Origin: Himantopus leucocephalus
Lineage: Eukaryota > Chordata > Aves > Charadriiformes > Recurvirostridae
Reading direction: 5' to 3'
NCBI GenBank assembly: GCA_003993805.1
Contig: RSEF01000004.1
Coordinates: forward strand, 20,153,437-20,217,436
DNA: 64,000 bases
Positions 44,931 through 58,400 of the stretch are shown in pieces. Numbering within the stretch: the first letter of the stretch is position 1; every line of letters begins with the position of its first letter. The position numbers and the translations under genes were made by a program. The notes under the pieces are model-generated. The model had not been told where the DNA came from. It did no database searches and was given only the letters and a program-made list of their open reading frames with translations.

Positions 44931-47900
44931 GGCAGACAGGGCCCTGTGGTCACAAACGGAGCTTGTGCATTAGGAACACCCAGAAGGTGAGTGGGTGTCT
45001 GCGAATGTCTTGGTTTGAGGATCTTAAATAGCGTCATGAAGAAACCCAGAGGCAAACAAAAGAATAGAGGCCAGCTCTCCCGGGCTGTGCCCAGCTGCCT
45101 GCATCAGTGAGAGGGTGAGCTGCTCGCTTGCTCCGGTTCCCTGCTTTGGCACCAGACTTTTATTTTCTTCCAGCCCCTGCAGGAAGTGAAGCAGGGCTCA
45201 TGCAAACAGCTCTTTGGTATCTAAACCAACAGTGGGAGCAGAGAAGGTGTATTATGTAAGGAAATGTACTTCTGGGAGTAAATAGTACGTTATGAGGGCC
45301 AGCACAAGCAATGCAGACAGCAGTCTGGATTTGGACTTTCTGAGAGGGTACATCCCTGTCTCAGTTCAGGACACCTCATTTCCAAAAGCGTTAAGAATTT
45401 CCATGCAGCTTTAGTCTGTCTCCAGATTCCCACCCACTCAATCTCTAATTAAATGAAAGAATTTCCACTTCATGATTAATCCTTGTTTTCAGGGCAAGCT
45501 GCAAAACAGTTGAAAAAGTAAGACTTATCTGTCTGCTGCTTTCCTTCCGCCTTTTTAGTTTGCAAATGAATGTAGGGTCATCTTACATCATTTGTCTTCT
45601 TAGAACTTTTGCCAGTTTTAATTCAGTAAAACACAGTAGTCATTCCTCATGCTTATCTGTAAATTGCATTGAATCTTGTTGCAGTCATATTAGGTGGTAA
45701 TGATTTATATTCCTTCTAATAATTTATTTGATTATGCCAGCTATGTTCCATTTTTAAAGAATTATCGAATTAATGCTCTTGTGTAGGGAACAAAGAGAAA
45801 TATTTTCCATAGTTCTTACTTTGCCTTTCTGTAGTTTGGTACAGTTCTGCATGTTTTGTTCATTAATATAGTGGTATGTAAGGATCAGGTTGACAATTTA
45901 TTACAGGTATTTAATATTGTTAGACTTCAGGTTGCACAGACGCTGCATATCCAAAGGCGGTTTAAACGTGGTGTGTGTGTGTCAGTGTTTAGATGGTTCT
46001 GCCGTGTGCACGTCCCCAGATTCTGCAAGTCTGTGACGGGAGTATCTGTGCTGGGCACAGAAGGGGCCGGTGGCTCTGTGCTTGGCACAGGGGTGGTGTG
46101 AATGGGAAGGACGAGCGACACTGTCAGAAATCTCAGTGGCAGACTATATTGGTTCCTTCCTCTGGTTTCTTTTGTGCCGCAACAATTTTTCCGTGTGGAG
46201 TGTAAGGAGCCCTCTCACGCCCCTCATCGGCAAAGGGCTGACTTCAGGGAAGTACTTAAGCGCAGGTTTAACTTTAGGATTAGAATTACTCCCACTGATT
46301 TCTGAGGCAATTTTTCTCTCAAAACTAAACAAATATGAAATGGGTCTGCTGAGGAGGGGTAGGGAGAGAAACACTCAGCAGGACTGAAGGAAAGTGATTC
46401 TTCTATCTGGTGTGTCTCATACATTTGAAACTTTAAGTATTTTCTTTCCTGATGGACTGTCTGCCCTGTCTGTTTTCTCTCCCTTTTGGAAATGTGTGCC
46501 TAACTCCTGGATAATATGCCTCCCACACCAGCTGACAAAACACAAAGAAGTAGGAAGAAGCTTCAGCTCTAGGGGGAAAACTCTTCTCTTCATGAAAAAA
46601 TGATGTAGTTTTTCTTTTCCTTGGCTTGCATATTTAGAGAGGCACAGGATGGAAAAAAGTCATTGCACAAGTGCAAATAACCTCCAACCTTTTTTTTTTT
46701 TCCCCTAAAATTACGCTTTGAAAAAATGCTATTTCTTTCTGAATATGTTGGCATAAAATCTCAACTTTTGGCATTGTTTGAATGCTGCTTTTTTGCCATT
46801 TAAAAATAGTATTATGCTGCTGAGACATCGGACTTTTGAACAAGATGAAATATGGTTACTTCCTAAGGAAATTGTTTGTGATTACTCCAGAAGCACAGAG
46901 TTCACGTAGAGGTTGGTACTGTGCGAGTATGAGAGGAGAGGTAGTGCAACCCAAAGGGACAAAAACGATGGGTGGAAAAAGAGAAAGATATTTTACCCAG
47001 TGTACAAGCACCTGGAAACATGCAGAAAATCAAACAAGGAATGACTTCCTAGCAAGAAATTAAAGCATCCAAGCGATGAAATGAATAATCAAACAGGCAT
47101 ATGATATCCTCTCCCTTTAAACCACGGTTTTCCTTTTTTTTCTCCTGAAGCAGTTGAATTTTTAGAGGAGAATTTGAGTCTCGGCCCTGTAAACTGTCCA
47201 GCTCTGCTCTGGAGTGGCCCAGCCCCTCTGATCCGTTGAAACTGGGGAGCCAAACCCACAGCCTGGATCACTGCAACTGCCCCTCTGGTCACAAAAATAC
47301 ACTCCATGTCTCTTCATGTCACATCTTTGGTTTTTCTATTCTTTACCCCTTCTTATTCACTTTGCTGTTACTGGGTTCCTTCTGCCATGGAATGTCACTG
47401 TATTTGGGAATAGGCCTCCGTAACGTCTCTATCTGTGTGCTTTTCAACGTTATTTGCTTTTTGACGTTATTGAAGACAGCTGTGTGCACACAGTAACATC
47501 TGGGGATCTGCTGAACTGTGAAACCTCCTGACATCAACGTGTAATTTACATTGACGTATTTTCACTTTTACATGATCCCTGTTTGCAGTCTCGCATGTCT
47601 TTTGGCTCTTTACTGTTTTACAGATGACAAGTAGCAGAGATCTGAAACCGAGCAATACCCTTGGTTTTCTGCAGAGCTGCGGTGTGTGAATATGGGGCTG
47701 CTCCCAAAACTGTTCCTGTGGCTGCTGAGGAGTGTTGGTGTTTAAACAGCCGCTTGTTATTTGCTGATACTCTCTTTTTAAGTATTATTGTTTTGTAATG
47801 GTCATTTGCACTCGTACAATCTCCTTATCATGAGGGTGGCTGGTAGTCTGCTAAGAGGCTGATTTCAACCCAGTCTTTTCACGGACGTGGTTATTAGGGA

Positions 47901-49851
47901 ATGCAGCAATCTTCTGCCAGATTTTCTACTCTATTGAGCAGCCATATCATCGCCATGAATAAAATTGCATGCTTATATATGAGCTGGCTTTGGCATGTTG
48001 AGGCCATTCGGGTTTTTCCAATCGTGTGTTGAAACACAGCTGATCCTGCATGTGCCGGTTCTCCGGGGATCCCTAGCTCATTTTTGGTGCAGACCTGAAA
48101 GTACCATGTCTGGAAAGTCTCATTCCTTCTTTGCTCCTGGGGCAGCTCCGTTATACAGACATGTTAGCACATGTAAGGCAACGTGCATCCCACGGCCTTC
48201 TCTGAACCTGTGTGATCTGTGCAAGCAAGGAGGTGGCCCTGGGGCATGGCTGGTCCCCTGGAGCATGGCTGGCCAACGAAGGGCACTGCTTTGGGCCCTT
48301 CCAACGGGCACTTCTCTTTTGCCCACAGCTTCCTCCAGAACCATGGCATTCGCTTGTTGACCAAATCCTTCTTATTCCCTTGCATCTGTAGTGACCCTTG
48401 AATGAGGGTAGGGGTGTTTTTTTCCAGAGATGTGAAATATTTGTTCCCTGCACACGCTGGCCTTTTGCTTATTCTTGCAAACGTGACATAGAGAATTGCA
48501 TTGCTGTCTGTTTCTGTTCTGTTCTGTTGTTGATTAATCTGTTTTTCCACTAGGGTTCTGTTATGAGAGAAGATTAATATTACAGGGAAGATACTTGTTT
48601 GTTTCAAATATTTTGTTTCCTTTCTCTATTGGGAATACTAGTATAAACACCAGGCAATCTGAATTTAAATAGCTAAAGTATTAGTCTTGCTATTCCAATT
48701 GCTCGTCATTACACTTGAGGATATGGTTACAGCCGATTATACAAAAATACCTGAGCCATACATTTTACATTCTCAATCAGCATATTATAGATGAACTGTG
48801 AAAATTGGAGATAGCTTTTTATGATAATTGGGAGATATTTTCCTTGAAGTATGCAAGACTCTTGAGAGAAGTTGAATTGCTTGTCTGTAATTCTGTTATA
48901 AGCTTTGCTGGTATTTATTTAACATGCAGTTTATTGCTACTGAATATTTTTCTTATGGCTTTCTGTCAAAGGCTGCATATTCAGAAGGTTGCTCTCAGTT
49001 TTGATATCCTCTGCATAGCAGCTTGTTCGTTAGGCCAATTCTGAAGCATCTTCCACAAGCCTGACTCACGCACAAGGCAGCGGTGCGCTTGTGTGGAGAA
49101 AATGCAAATTGTTAATGCCTGAGCGGCCCCTTCAGTTACCCCTTGACATGCGAGGGAAATCAGCCAGCCTGAGACCCGAAATACAAACTGGCTTAGATTC
49201 CTCCAGCCCTTGAACTGGGCCCTTTTGGGCCACCCCAGACCCAAACTGCTAACGGCAGCAGACCCCTGGTTCTTGGCTTCGGAGGCGCGAGGTTGGGAGC
49301 TGGTCCTCGAGTCGCTCCTGCAGGGCTGGGCTGTCCTGTCCCCCGTGCCAGCAGCACGGGCGACTTTGATTAACCTGCTCCTTGCTTGGGGGTGTCAGTA
49401 CCTTACAGGTGTCCTCCTATAAAGCTGTGTGGGGCAGCCCTGAGGTGGTCCTTGGTAGTAGAAAACACGCAGTTTTTCTTTTCCTAAAATGCTTTTTAAA
49501 GGGATGAGGGAATTTCACACACTGGGACTGTGCAAGCAAAGGCCAAACTGGACGTTGTATCTGACTGAGAAGCTGCTCTGCCAGCACATCACTGCTTCTG
49601 GCCCTTCAGCTGGGAAACTGGCCGAAACCACAGCTTTTTCTAGTGCCAGGAGGCTGAGCTGTGCTGGGTGTGGGGGCTGATGCAAGCACACAGGGCAGTG
49701 AGGTGGTTGTTTGGAGACCCGGCTCCCAAGGAGGACGTGGCCCTGGCTTCCTTCGTCTGCAGAAGCTGGACTTGACCAGAGATGCTGCTGGACACTTGCA
49801 GTCCATCGTGTGCCTTGCCGTTCAGCTCTCCCTTGCAATTATTGCAAATAA
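44931..49851. other. Unique noncoding sequence
   Basis: Mostly middle-GC DNA with an AT-rich part at 45580-45800 and a short GT stretch near 45970. Frames up to 147 codons (48164-48607 minus) are overlapped by others on both strands, with no recognisable product. Confidence 0.55.
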
Positions 49852-50229
49852 ACGTGAAGAGAAGCCATGCCAATTGCCTTGTTGAGATTCAGGTTAAATT
49901 CAGTTTTTAAAAAAAATAAATTAAAAATTGTGTTCTTCATTTAAATGAAGCACTAATGCAGCAAGCTGGAATTCGTGAGATTTTGCTACGGAGGGTTCAG
50001 CTTGTCCCTGGGCAGACCAGGTGCAGACTGGAATCCCAGGCNACGTGAAGAGAAGCCATGCCAATTGCCTTGTTGAGATTCAGGTTAAATTCAGTTTTTA
50101 AAAAAATAAATTAAAAATTGTGTTCTTTATTTAAATGAAGCACTAATGCAGCAAGCTGGAATTTGTGAGATTTTGCTACGGAGGGTTCAGCTTGTCCCTG
50201 GGCGGACCAGGTGCAGACTGAATCCCAGG
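49852..50229. repeat. Direct duplication around a single N (assembly-type), about 190 bp x 2
   Basis: Positions 49852-50041 and 50043-50229 both begin 'acgtgaagagaagccatgcc' and end near 'aatcccagg', flanking an N at 50042. The copies differ by a shorter poly-A, a few substitutions (cttc/cttt, attcg/atttg, gcaga/gcgga) and one missing g. The pattern matches the duplications at 9236 and 10227 and is best read as an unmerged contig overlap. Confidence 0.92.
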
Positions 50230-53200
50230 TGAGAAACAAACGGCTTTCTGCCTGGATTTATGGTAATACATGTAAAGTTACAAGTCTCGCTTTTCTTTGT
50301 TGGCACATGTGAACAAGGTTACTTTATGCTTGGCTATGTTTGCTGGTCTCGGCTCACAAGAGCTAGTTTCTCTGTGGCTTTAAAGTACGCTCTCATTTTC
50401 ATTAGCATGGGAGATCGCTGCTGCCTCTGTCCCTCCCATCAGTGTTTTAGTAGAGGTTTTACATAGCCGGCGCTTGGCGGGCGGCATGGGAGGAACGCCT
50501 TCGTAAAGGGGACATTGTAGGTGACATTGGGGTGGTGGGGCAGAGCTCATGCCTCAGCTTATGCACAAGGATTCGGAGGTTGGAGTGCCCAACGGGGAGC
50601 TGGTGTAAAGCTCTTAACTCTGGTTTGATTGGAGTTATGTTCAGCACAGTGTGTCTGGATTCAGCCCATTCAGCCGTGCTATCTGTTTGTTTTAGTGTTT
50701 AAAGGGTCGACCTCTGGGGTATTAACTCCAGAGGAGATTTTTGTCTGTTTACCAAAATGGAAATTGCCTAGTTCAGGAGTGGGCTGCAATCCCTTCAGAA
50801 AACTCATCCTTAATATATTTCCTGTAATCACAGCTTAAAAACAAACCCACATTTCCAAAATGTTCTTCAATTTTCACCCTGCTATTTCTTGCACAGACAT
50901 TAATCATCCACTTCTCCATTTAAGTACAGAGCACAGAGTATTGCAGTGAAGAACTGACTTCTCATGCCTGGTAAGAAAAAATGGGTGGTTTTACAGTGAG
51001 ATCCTATCGCTTTGGGGAGCGGTGGTAGTGCTGAAAAAATGTGCATTGACCTGCGTGACACAGGTGCTGTGTGTGTCAGGATTTTGGCAGAGTTTTAACC
51101 CCTGATAGTTCACTCGTAGAACATGCTATCTTACACTGCAAAGGTACAGTGCCGGGTTTCGGGTTGTTTAAACCTAGCCCGGCTTGGTAATCATTAGATT
51201 ATCAAGTGTGTGCTGGCTTAGGTTGTGCAGGGCACGACACACTGGAAATTTGGGGCGCCCATTTTTACCTGCTCTAGTTTGGTGAAGACTGGGCTTTATC
51301 CCAGTGAGCCCGTAGGACCGGGTATGTCCAGTGTAACTTATGGTTGTGAAAATGGACGTGTTCCTGCAGCATCGGCTTAGTGTTGAGTGACAAAGAGATG
51401 TCTAAATTGTTATTTCCCTCCTTCTGGAGGGGTTGGGTAGGTGTCAGGATGGGGTGCTCAGTGGGGCGGGAGTGGTGTGCCCAGGCAGTGCGCCAGTGTC
51501 CTGCTCCATCAGCCCTGCGACTCGCTCTTAAGCCACTTCCCCAGGCCCCTTCTTCCACCACAATCTGCCTTTCTGACCTGAGCCCTGCTCAGCCCCGGGT
51601 CTCTCGCGCCCACGGGGTGAGCCTGTGAGCAGCAGCAGCAAGCTGAACCTGAGCTTTGACTTTCTGTGCAGTCCTGGGATCAGGCACAAGGGCTTGGAAA
51701 GGAAAAGCGGTTCCTGGTGGGGATGAACAGTCTGGCTCATCAGGCTGTGGCGGCAAGGTCGGAAATCCTGAGGAGGCTGGAGCAGGATTCAGTTTTTGTA
51801 CCTCCACGTGTTGCCACAAGTAACCTCATGTGCCATCAAGCAAGAGCTGTTCTTTATTGTGTTTGGATTTTAAGCTGCACTGGCTCTCAGAACAGAGGGG
51901 TCAAACACAGCATACAGCCATCTTTGGCTGCTGGAGCGCTGGAGCGCTTTTGCACGCCCGCAAGTTCCAGCTGGAAACTTCATATGGAAATGGTCAGGGC
52001 TGCTGAGCCCTGTCCCCTTCTGTGTCTGAGCCCACTGGGCTCGTGCGCGTGGGAGAAGAAGCGTGTGCAGGCAGGTCATACCCAGACCAGGAGTGGGATC
52101 TGGCCTGAGTGGGGGGTCTGGGGCCTCAGCTCACCAAACACTGCTCGCAGCCCCAGAGCTGCCGTCCAGCAGTGCAGGCAGTGCCATCAGGGCAGTGCCG
52201 TCAGGGCAGGCAGCCGGCTCGTGCAGCCCGCCTCTGCCTTCCTGCGCAGCGCACCTCGACTCCCTGCAACCCCCTGCCCACGTCCCTCGCACAACCTGAA
52301 AACAGGCTCTCGGCAATGAGGCAGCTAAGGAAACCACCCCAGTGATTTAAAAATGTGTTGCTCTGTAATTTACTGTGTAGTCTTACATTGTTCTGCAGGA
52401 ACCCAACAAACCAGCACCTGCCAGAGACTCCGCTCGTGCCTGTTGTTCGACACAAACATTGCTAAGTAGGAATTTCAAGGTAGCAGTTTTGTAGCAGTGG
52501 GGAGGAAGGTAGAAGTGGATGCTGGGGGCTTAAATTTGCAAAAATCTTTGACTGCAGTAAAGTAAAGCAGTAAAGCTGTGGACTAGGATGTTTAAAAATT
52601 TAACGTGAAAACAACAGGCTGGCAGCCTGCAATACTGAAGACTTTTAAAAATTAAAATGCCACCATGTTTAATGGAGTCACCAAAAGTAATGATAAAAAT
52701 GTAATTGCTTCTGATGAGACAAATATTCTGTTAAGTACAGAATACAGTAAATCTCAATTGGTTTGGGTCACCTAGGTAATTTAAACCAAGTTATATTTCT
52801 TAGAGCTCAGTATGCAAGTGAACTGGAGATTATATATAGTTAATATCTTCAGGATAAACAGCCAGTAATTTAAGTTGATTGTGAACAAACCCAAATCTTC
52901 TGGGTGGTCATGGCCATGCTCCCGTTTGAGTTCAGTTTATCTCAGGTTTGACATTGAGACCTCAGTTCCAAAAAGCACTTAACTGTAGGTGACTGGGGCA
53001 TAATTGTATATGCAGTTTGTTTTCAGTATCTCTTCTATGGCCTAAATGCATTCACGCTTTGATTCCACAGCTACATGAGTGCAGTAGGAACAGTTTGTTT
53101 TTCAGGTTTAACACAATTTAATTGCCACAATAGTAAAGACCTTATTTTTCTACTGAATTTCAGACTGTTAAAATTGAGAAGACAAACATCTTTCAAAGGT

Positions 53201-55470
53201 ACCAGAAGCAGCTTGTTTGCAAAATAGAAGCCACATTACCAAATGAGCAGTCAGCTGCCACGATGGGAAACAAAATAGTGAACAATCCTCCATAATTGGT
53301 TTGGGTTTAGAGCGCACAATTTCTTCAGACCTTTCTCATCTATATGCATGGTTTTAAAAAAAAAACAACACCCACACCCCCCAAAAACCCAGAAAATAAA
53401 AGTAAGCGTGCAACACTTATTTTGACACATCTTTTTAAAAATAAAGAGAAGTCTGATGTGAGGTAAAGCAGGATCAGACATGCTGTGCCAATTTCAATCA
53501 ACAGATGCAACTGCTATTGAATTCACTGAAGCTGTCTCTGTTCAGACCAGGAATGAACTTGGCCAGACGATTACACTCAATTTTAATAGGAGATAATGAA
53601 TATTGATTAATACTGTCGCAGGTGTTGCTGCAGCCTGAAGCAGTAGCCAGAGGAGCTGGAGATACAATGGGGTACGTAGCGGGTGGTCCTGCCTTCCTGC
53701 TATATTGGCCAAGAATTGCCAGCGGCTCGAGGTGCTGCTCTGCCCCAGGGTTCAAAGCAGGAAAGCCAGGCTTGGGGTGGATCGGGGGGCTGCTCTGTCC
53801 CGGGGCTGCCCGTGCAGGACTGTCTGGGTGCCAGGGCTGCAAAACGGGCACGTCGGGGCTGTTGGTGTTAAAGGCAGCGTTCTGTTCTGGGTGGTAAACG
53901 GGTGGATTAACGTTTGAGCTGTCTGTATAAATTCGAAGAAATACCTTATGGAAAGACTCGAGTGCTTATAGTTTGGTAACTCTTCGGCACCCTAACAGAG
54001 ACTGGCTTGCTAATGGCCTTGGGCATTAGTGAAGAGGAATCTGTATGTTTCTGCGATGGAAATGCTGAGCATGGAGTATTTCTGTACAATTGTTAGCCAA
54101 GCTATAATCAGAGCATAGAGAGTTTAAAAATAGTATGGCCTGCTGGGAGGAAACGTAAGGTAATAGTATGAATTAATACATTGTATTTATACCCACAGCA
54201 TGCTTTTCTTTAGGCAGGTGAGTTTTAATTATGGTATATTACACACATGGCATAGATTTCAGAGATACCTGCCTGGGACTGGGAACGAAGGGACACAGTG
54301 CCACGGCTGTGGAGATGCTCCGGAAGGTCTGGGAAGATCAGAGGTGGCTGTAGGCAGGGAAGAGGTAGCGGGTCCGTGCAAGGCCAACATCGCTCGCGCT
54401 ATAACGCAGCAGGGTTTAAATTTAGAACTCTTATGCGACCCAGTGTCAAGTCAGAAACGTGTTGTTGAAAGTGTATAATCAGCTTCAAGTGCCTGCCTTG
54501 TAAATCTCAGGAGTGGAAACTGGCCTGAGGCTAGCAGCCGTCTCTGCCGCATCTTTGCCTGAGTGAACTTTAATTTGACTCTTTATCAAAAAAAGCAGTG
54601 AGAGAAAGAGGGGAAAAAAGAACACACAGCGACTTGCACAAAATAGGCTTTGTGTGGATAAAGGTGATTTTGCTGGAGATTTTGCTGAGACTTCCGTGTG
54701 CTCTCAAAGAAAAGCAAAGTTCTGTTACAAAGTGCAACAAAGAGGAAGGGGCAAGAGAAGCTCAGAGAAATGCTCTTGTTCTGACTTTGAAAGCTCCTTT
54801 TGACTTTACTAGGTTGAAAGTGTGTAGAGCGCTTCAAAAAATGAAGTGATTTCAAATTGGGCTGTTATAATCTGGGACCGATGTGAAAAGCCGGCCATAC
54901 TTTGTGCGTGCCTTTGTTTGCTTAAGCTGCTGACAATAAAGAAATGAGCATCTCTGCGAGCATCCGCAATGGCACTAATCAGTGTGCTGTTTGTACGCAG
55001 AGGTGTTCAGTGAGGGAATCAGGGGTTTAAACGCTGTCTGAAATTTTGAGCATCTCCTGGCTAGGGAGTTTTTCAGTGACATTATAATGTGAAGTCTACA
55101 TTATGAAAAGAGATTATCGATGTTGTGAAACTCAGCAAACCTCATCATGTCTTCCTTGATTATATGTGGGTATATTGTAATCTGCTGTGCTGGAGACCGG
55201 GGAATATTTTGAGCCAGCAGTGTTTCACAAGTCTCAGACAATGTAAAATAAAGACAATATTAGTGACAAATGGAAGTTTAATCTCAGGCCAGTTTATAGT
55301 CCTGGGAACAACATATTTTGGAGCAACCTGTTCTTGAGTTTTGGGGGAGATGCTTCATTTTGTGGGAGCTAAGCACAGACTGATTCAAAGGACCCGGTTC
55401 TCAGAGTCTGTGGACCAACCAGGACCTGAAAATCAAATTTTTCTTAAATAAGTCAAGTCACTTTTCAAAG
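50230..55470. other. Unique noncoding sequence with a GC-rich part at 51420-52320
   Basis: The GC-rich part is poor in stop codons on both strands and carries a 217-codon plus-strand frame (51666-52319). A short imperfect duplication ('ggcagtgccatcag' then 'ggcagtgccgtcag') lies near 52178-52205. The rest is ordinary, with an A/C tract at about 53346-53395. Confidence 0.55.
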
Positions 55471-58400
55471 CTGTGGTCTAAAAATTTAGCTTTTTACCAT
55501 CTTCATGGGTGAAATATTTGTTATTTAGCAAACTACAAATTTTACACATGTCCATATGTTGACAGCAAACATAAACATTTATATGAAGTAACACTGAAAA
55601 TCTGTATTCTTCACACATTGGAAGGGTGTCTGAGTCCATTCTATTTTCCCTGAAGGAATATCAAAATAATTTTATAAAAGGAAATTTGTTATAAAAATAA
55701 TGCTTAGTACTGAGTATTCTAAATATATAGATCTACTAGAAAAAACTGTTATTTTCCTTTTTCCAGGAAAACAAGGGTGACATAATCTTACTATGTGCAT
55801 ACATACAAAGCACGTGGCTTAAAAATCAATTATGGAAATAAACAGTCAGAAATTCAAGTAGCTCAGTCTGTTCAGCTTATTAAAGAGAATGTAACTTGTA
55901 ATACCCGCCCAAAGAATTACAATCTGATCAATGCTGTAATATTCTCTTGGATTTTCTTTCTTACGTAGCACATCATTGGCTTTTTTTCAGTCATTGAAGT
56001 GGTTGAAAAAGCAGAATGTATTGAGACTTTCTAAGAAGTAGAAATACTTTGTCTACTTACCTTGCCTGGCAGTTTCAGTTGAGTCATGGCATGACCAGTC
56101 TTGGTGGGCCTGCAGTGGGGAAGCCTCCATACTTCAATCTGAACGCCGTGCTTCAGACTCAAATAAGCTTACACGTAGCTGCATCATGCCTTTGCTACCC
56201 TCCTCATTGATTCATTCGGTGTCTCTAAGTTCAAACCTGGGCATATTCAGATTTTCACACTCTAGAACAGTAAAACAAACTGGCACAAAACCAACCATAA
56301 ACTGTGAAACCCGAAAATATCAGGAAGGAAGAAGCATGAGTTATTTTTGAAGCATCTGCTACCACCTCTTTTGTTAGGGGAAAAGTAGTTGTGAGCTTCT
56401 GAGAGGTGCTCTGCTGCTGAAGCCTGTCATAAAGCTCTTTGTTCAAAAAGAAATCTTAACTAATGTAAACTGTTTGAAGAACTGTTTACCAATAAACTTA
56501 AAAATAGCTTTAGCTGTCTTCTGATCTTAGAGGCCTCCCTTTTCCTCCAACCCTGACTATTTACAAAATTTTCTTGTCTTGAAACTAGGTGAATGGTTAC
56601 AAAAAGCTTTTTTTCCCCTTTGACATCGGTATTGGAGGAGAAAATTACGTTAAATCCCCTTTAGCTTAAAGCTAATTAGAGCTAGTAATGAAGTCTTTGT
56701 TCTCGTATGCTGTTTCTCTCATAACTCTGATAATTACATAAGGGTTGCGGCATCTGTCTGGGAGATTGGCAGGCTGAGAGGCTTGAGCATTAAGCTGAGA
56801 TCTGGTTGAGCCGTGGATGAAGTTGGGTCTGTGCAGCTCCAGTGCCAGGGCCAAACTCTCCCGTGGCTCTTGTCTTACACACAGGCAGGGTCCGGTGCCC
56901 GTGAGAGGACACCAGCCCCGTCAGTGCATCCAAAATCATCATCTGCCTCTGTGTGTTGCCTCTGTGTAGCCATCTTAATTTTCAGCTCAAGCATAAAGCT
57001 TGGGAAAAAAGAGTTTGCTGATATGGTGAAAAGAGGTTAAAGAAGTGTTGCAACATATAGCGCTTCTGGGCTTTTTACTCATTTAGCTGCATGGGCCTGC
57101 CTGGAGGTAAATGAGCCCCTGAGCTCTTGGTGGGAGTGGGTGAAGAAAAAAAAAAGGTTGTAGTTGGTTGAAGGTGTGTAGACCGTGTATGTGCGACTGT
57201 AACAGACCACCAGGCTTTGATCTTTTGAGCCCGAGTTCAGTGTTTATGAAGGAAGGTAATGGATCTGAGAACCTGCTCCCAGATACTTCTTTGACTCAAG
57301 TCAATGGGAAATGAAATGGGAAATGAAACTGCCACTTCGAGCGAGTTATTTTAAAGCTGAAAGCTTTGAAGGTCAGCCCCACTGGAGTGACATTTTAGCC
57401 AAGGGGAGCAAAGAAGAGATCATTCCGTGAGTGAAGCAGAGATAGTTGTGACCTTAATGGAGCCGTAAAAGCAGAACAAGACACTGTAGAAGTGAGTTCT
57501 GAAATCCAAGGAAGGGTTTTATATTAAGTCAGGAAAAAAACAGTTTGAATGCTCCCCTCTTTTTTGTCAAAATGAAAAGCACAGTTTTTCAACTGACTAC
57601 TTCTTTTCAAAAATAGTTCCTGTTTGGTAACAGTCATTAAAATAAGCCCTAACTTAAGGTACTCCAATATGTGAACAAAATTATCTCTTATCCCTGAGGA
57701 TATTCTGTTCTCATCTAATTATTTTCTTTGTAGAGGTAATTCAGTTGTTTGTAAAGGACCCATCAGAAATCTGTAAAGTTCTGGAGGGACTGATCACATA
57801 CTAAAGTTTGTTCAGTGCAAGATTTTCAGAATATTTAAAAATCTGAATTTTGTACTTGAATTTCATGCTCTCCAGTAGGGTTCCTATGCAATTTGTTGAT
57901 GACCAGCAAAGCCCAGTAATGGATCCTACCGTCTTCTCTGATTTTGGCAGCTTCAAGTGTGCTGAAACTTCTCTGGGGAAAGGCAGTGGGGTAATTCTCC
58001 ATTAAAATGGTGTGACAAGAGCAATGCTCTGACAGCCAGCGTCTCCAAATTGAGATGTCTACTTTTAAAGACGTTTTAGATCAAGCATGAGTTAATAGAT
58101 GTAATGTAGGAACCGCAGAGCACTGCTCATGTTGAATGCTCTGGGAATGCAAACAGCACACAGAAGGGATACCATCCCGGGTGAAACTAGATTGCGTGTG
58201 CTTAGAAACGTCTTGGTCACTTGGGCACAAGTAGAAACCCCCTTAATCCCTCCTGCTTTACTGTAGTAAAATTTATTTAGTGTATCCTGCTTTCAATTTC
58301 TTTCCCATTAAGAAGATTGAAAAGATTTCTCAACTCCTACCATGTTTAATTTTTGCTTCCACCTGAAATGTAACTCCTCCAGACACATGGCTTAGTGCTT

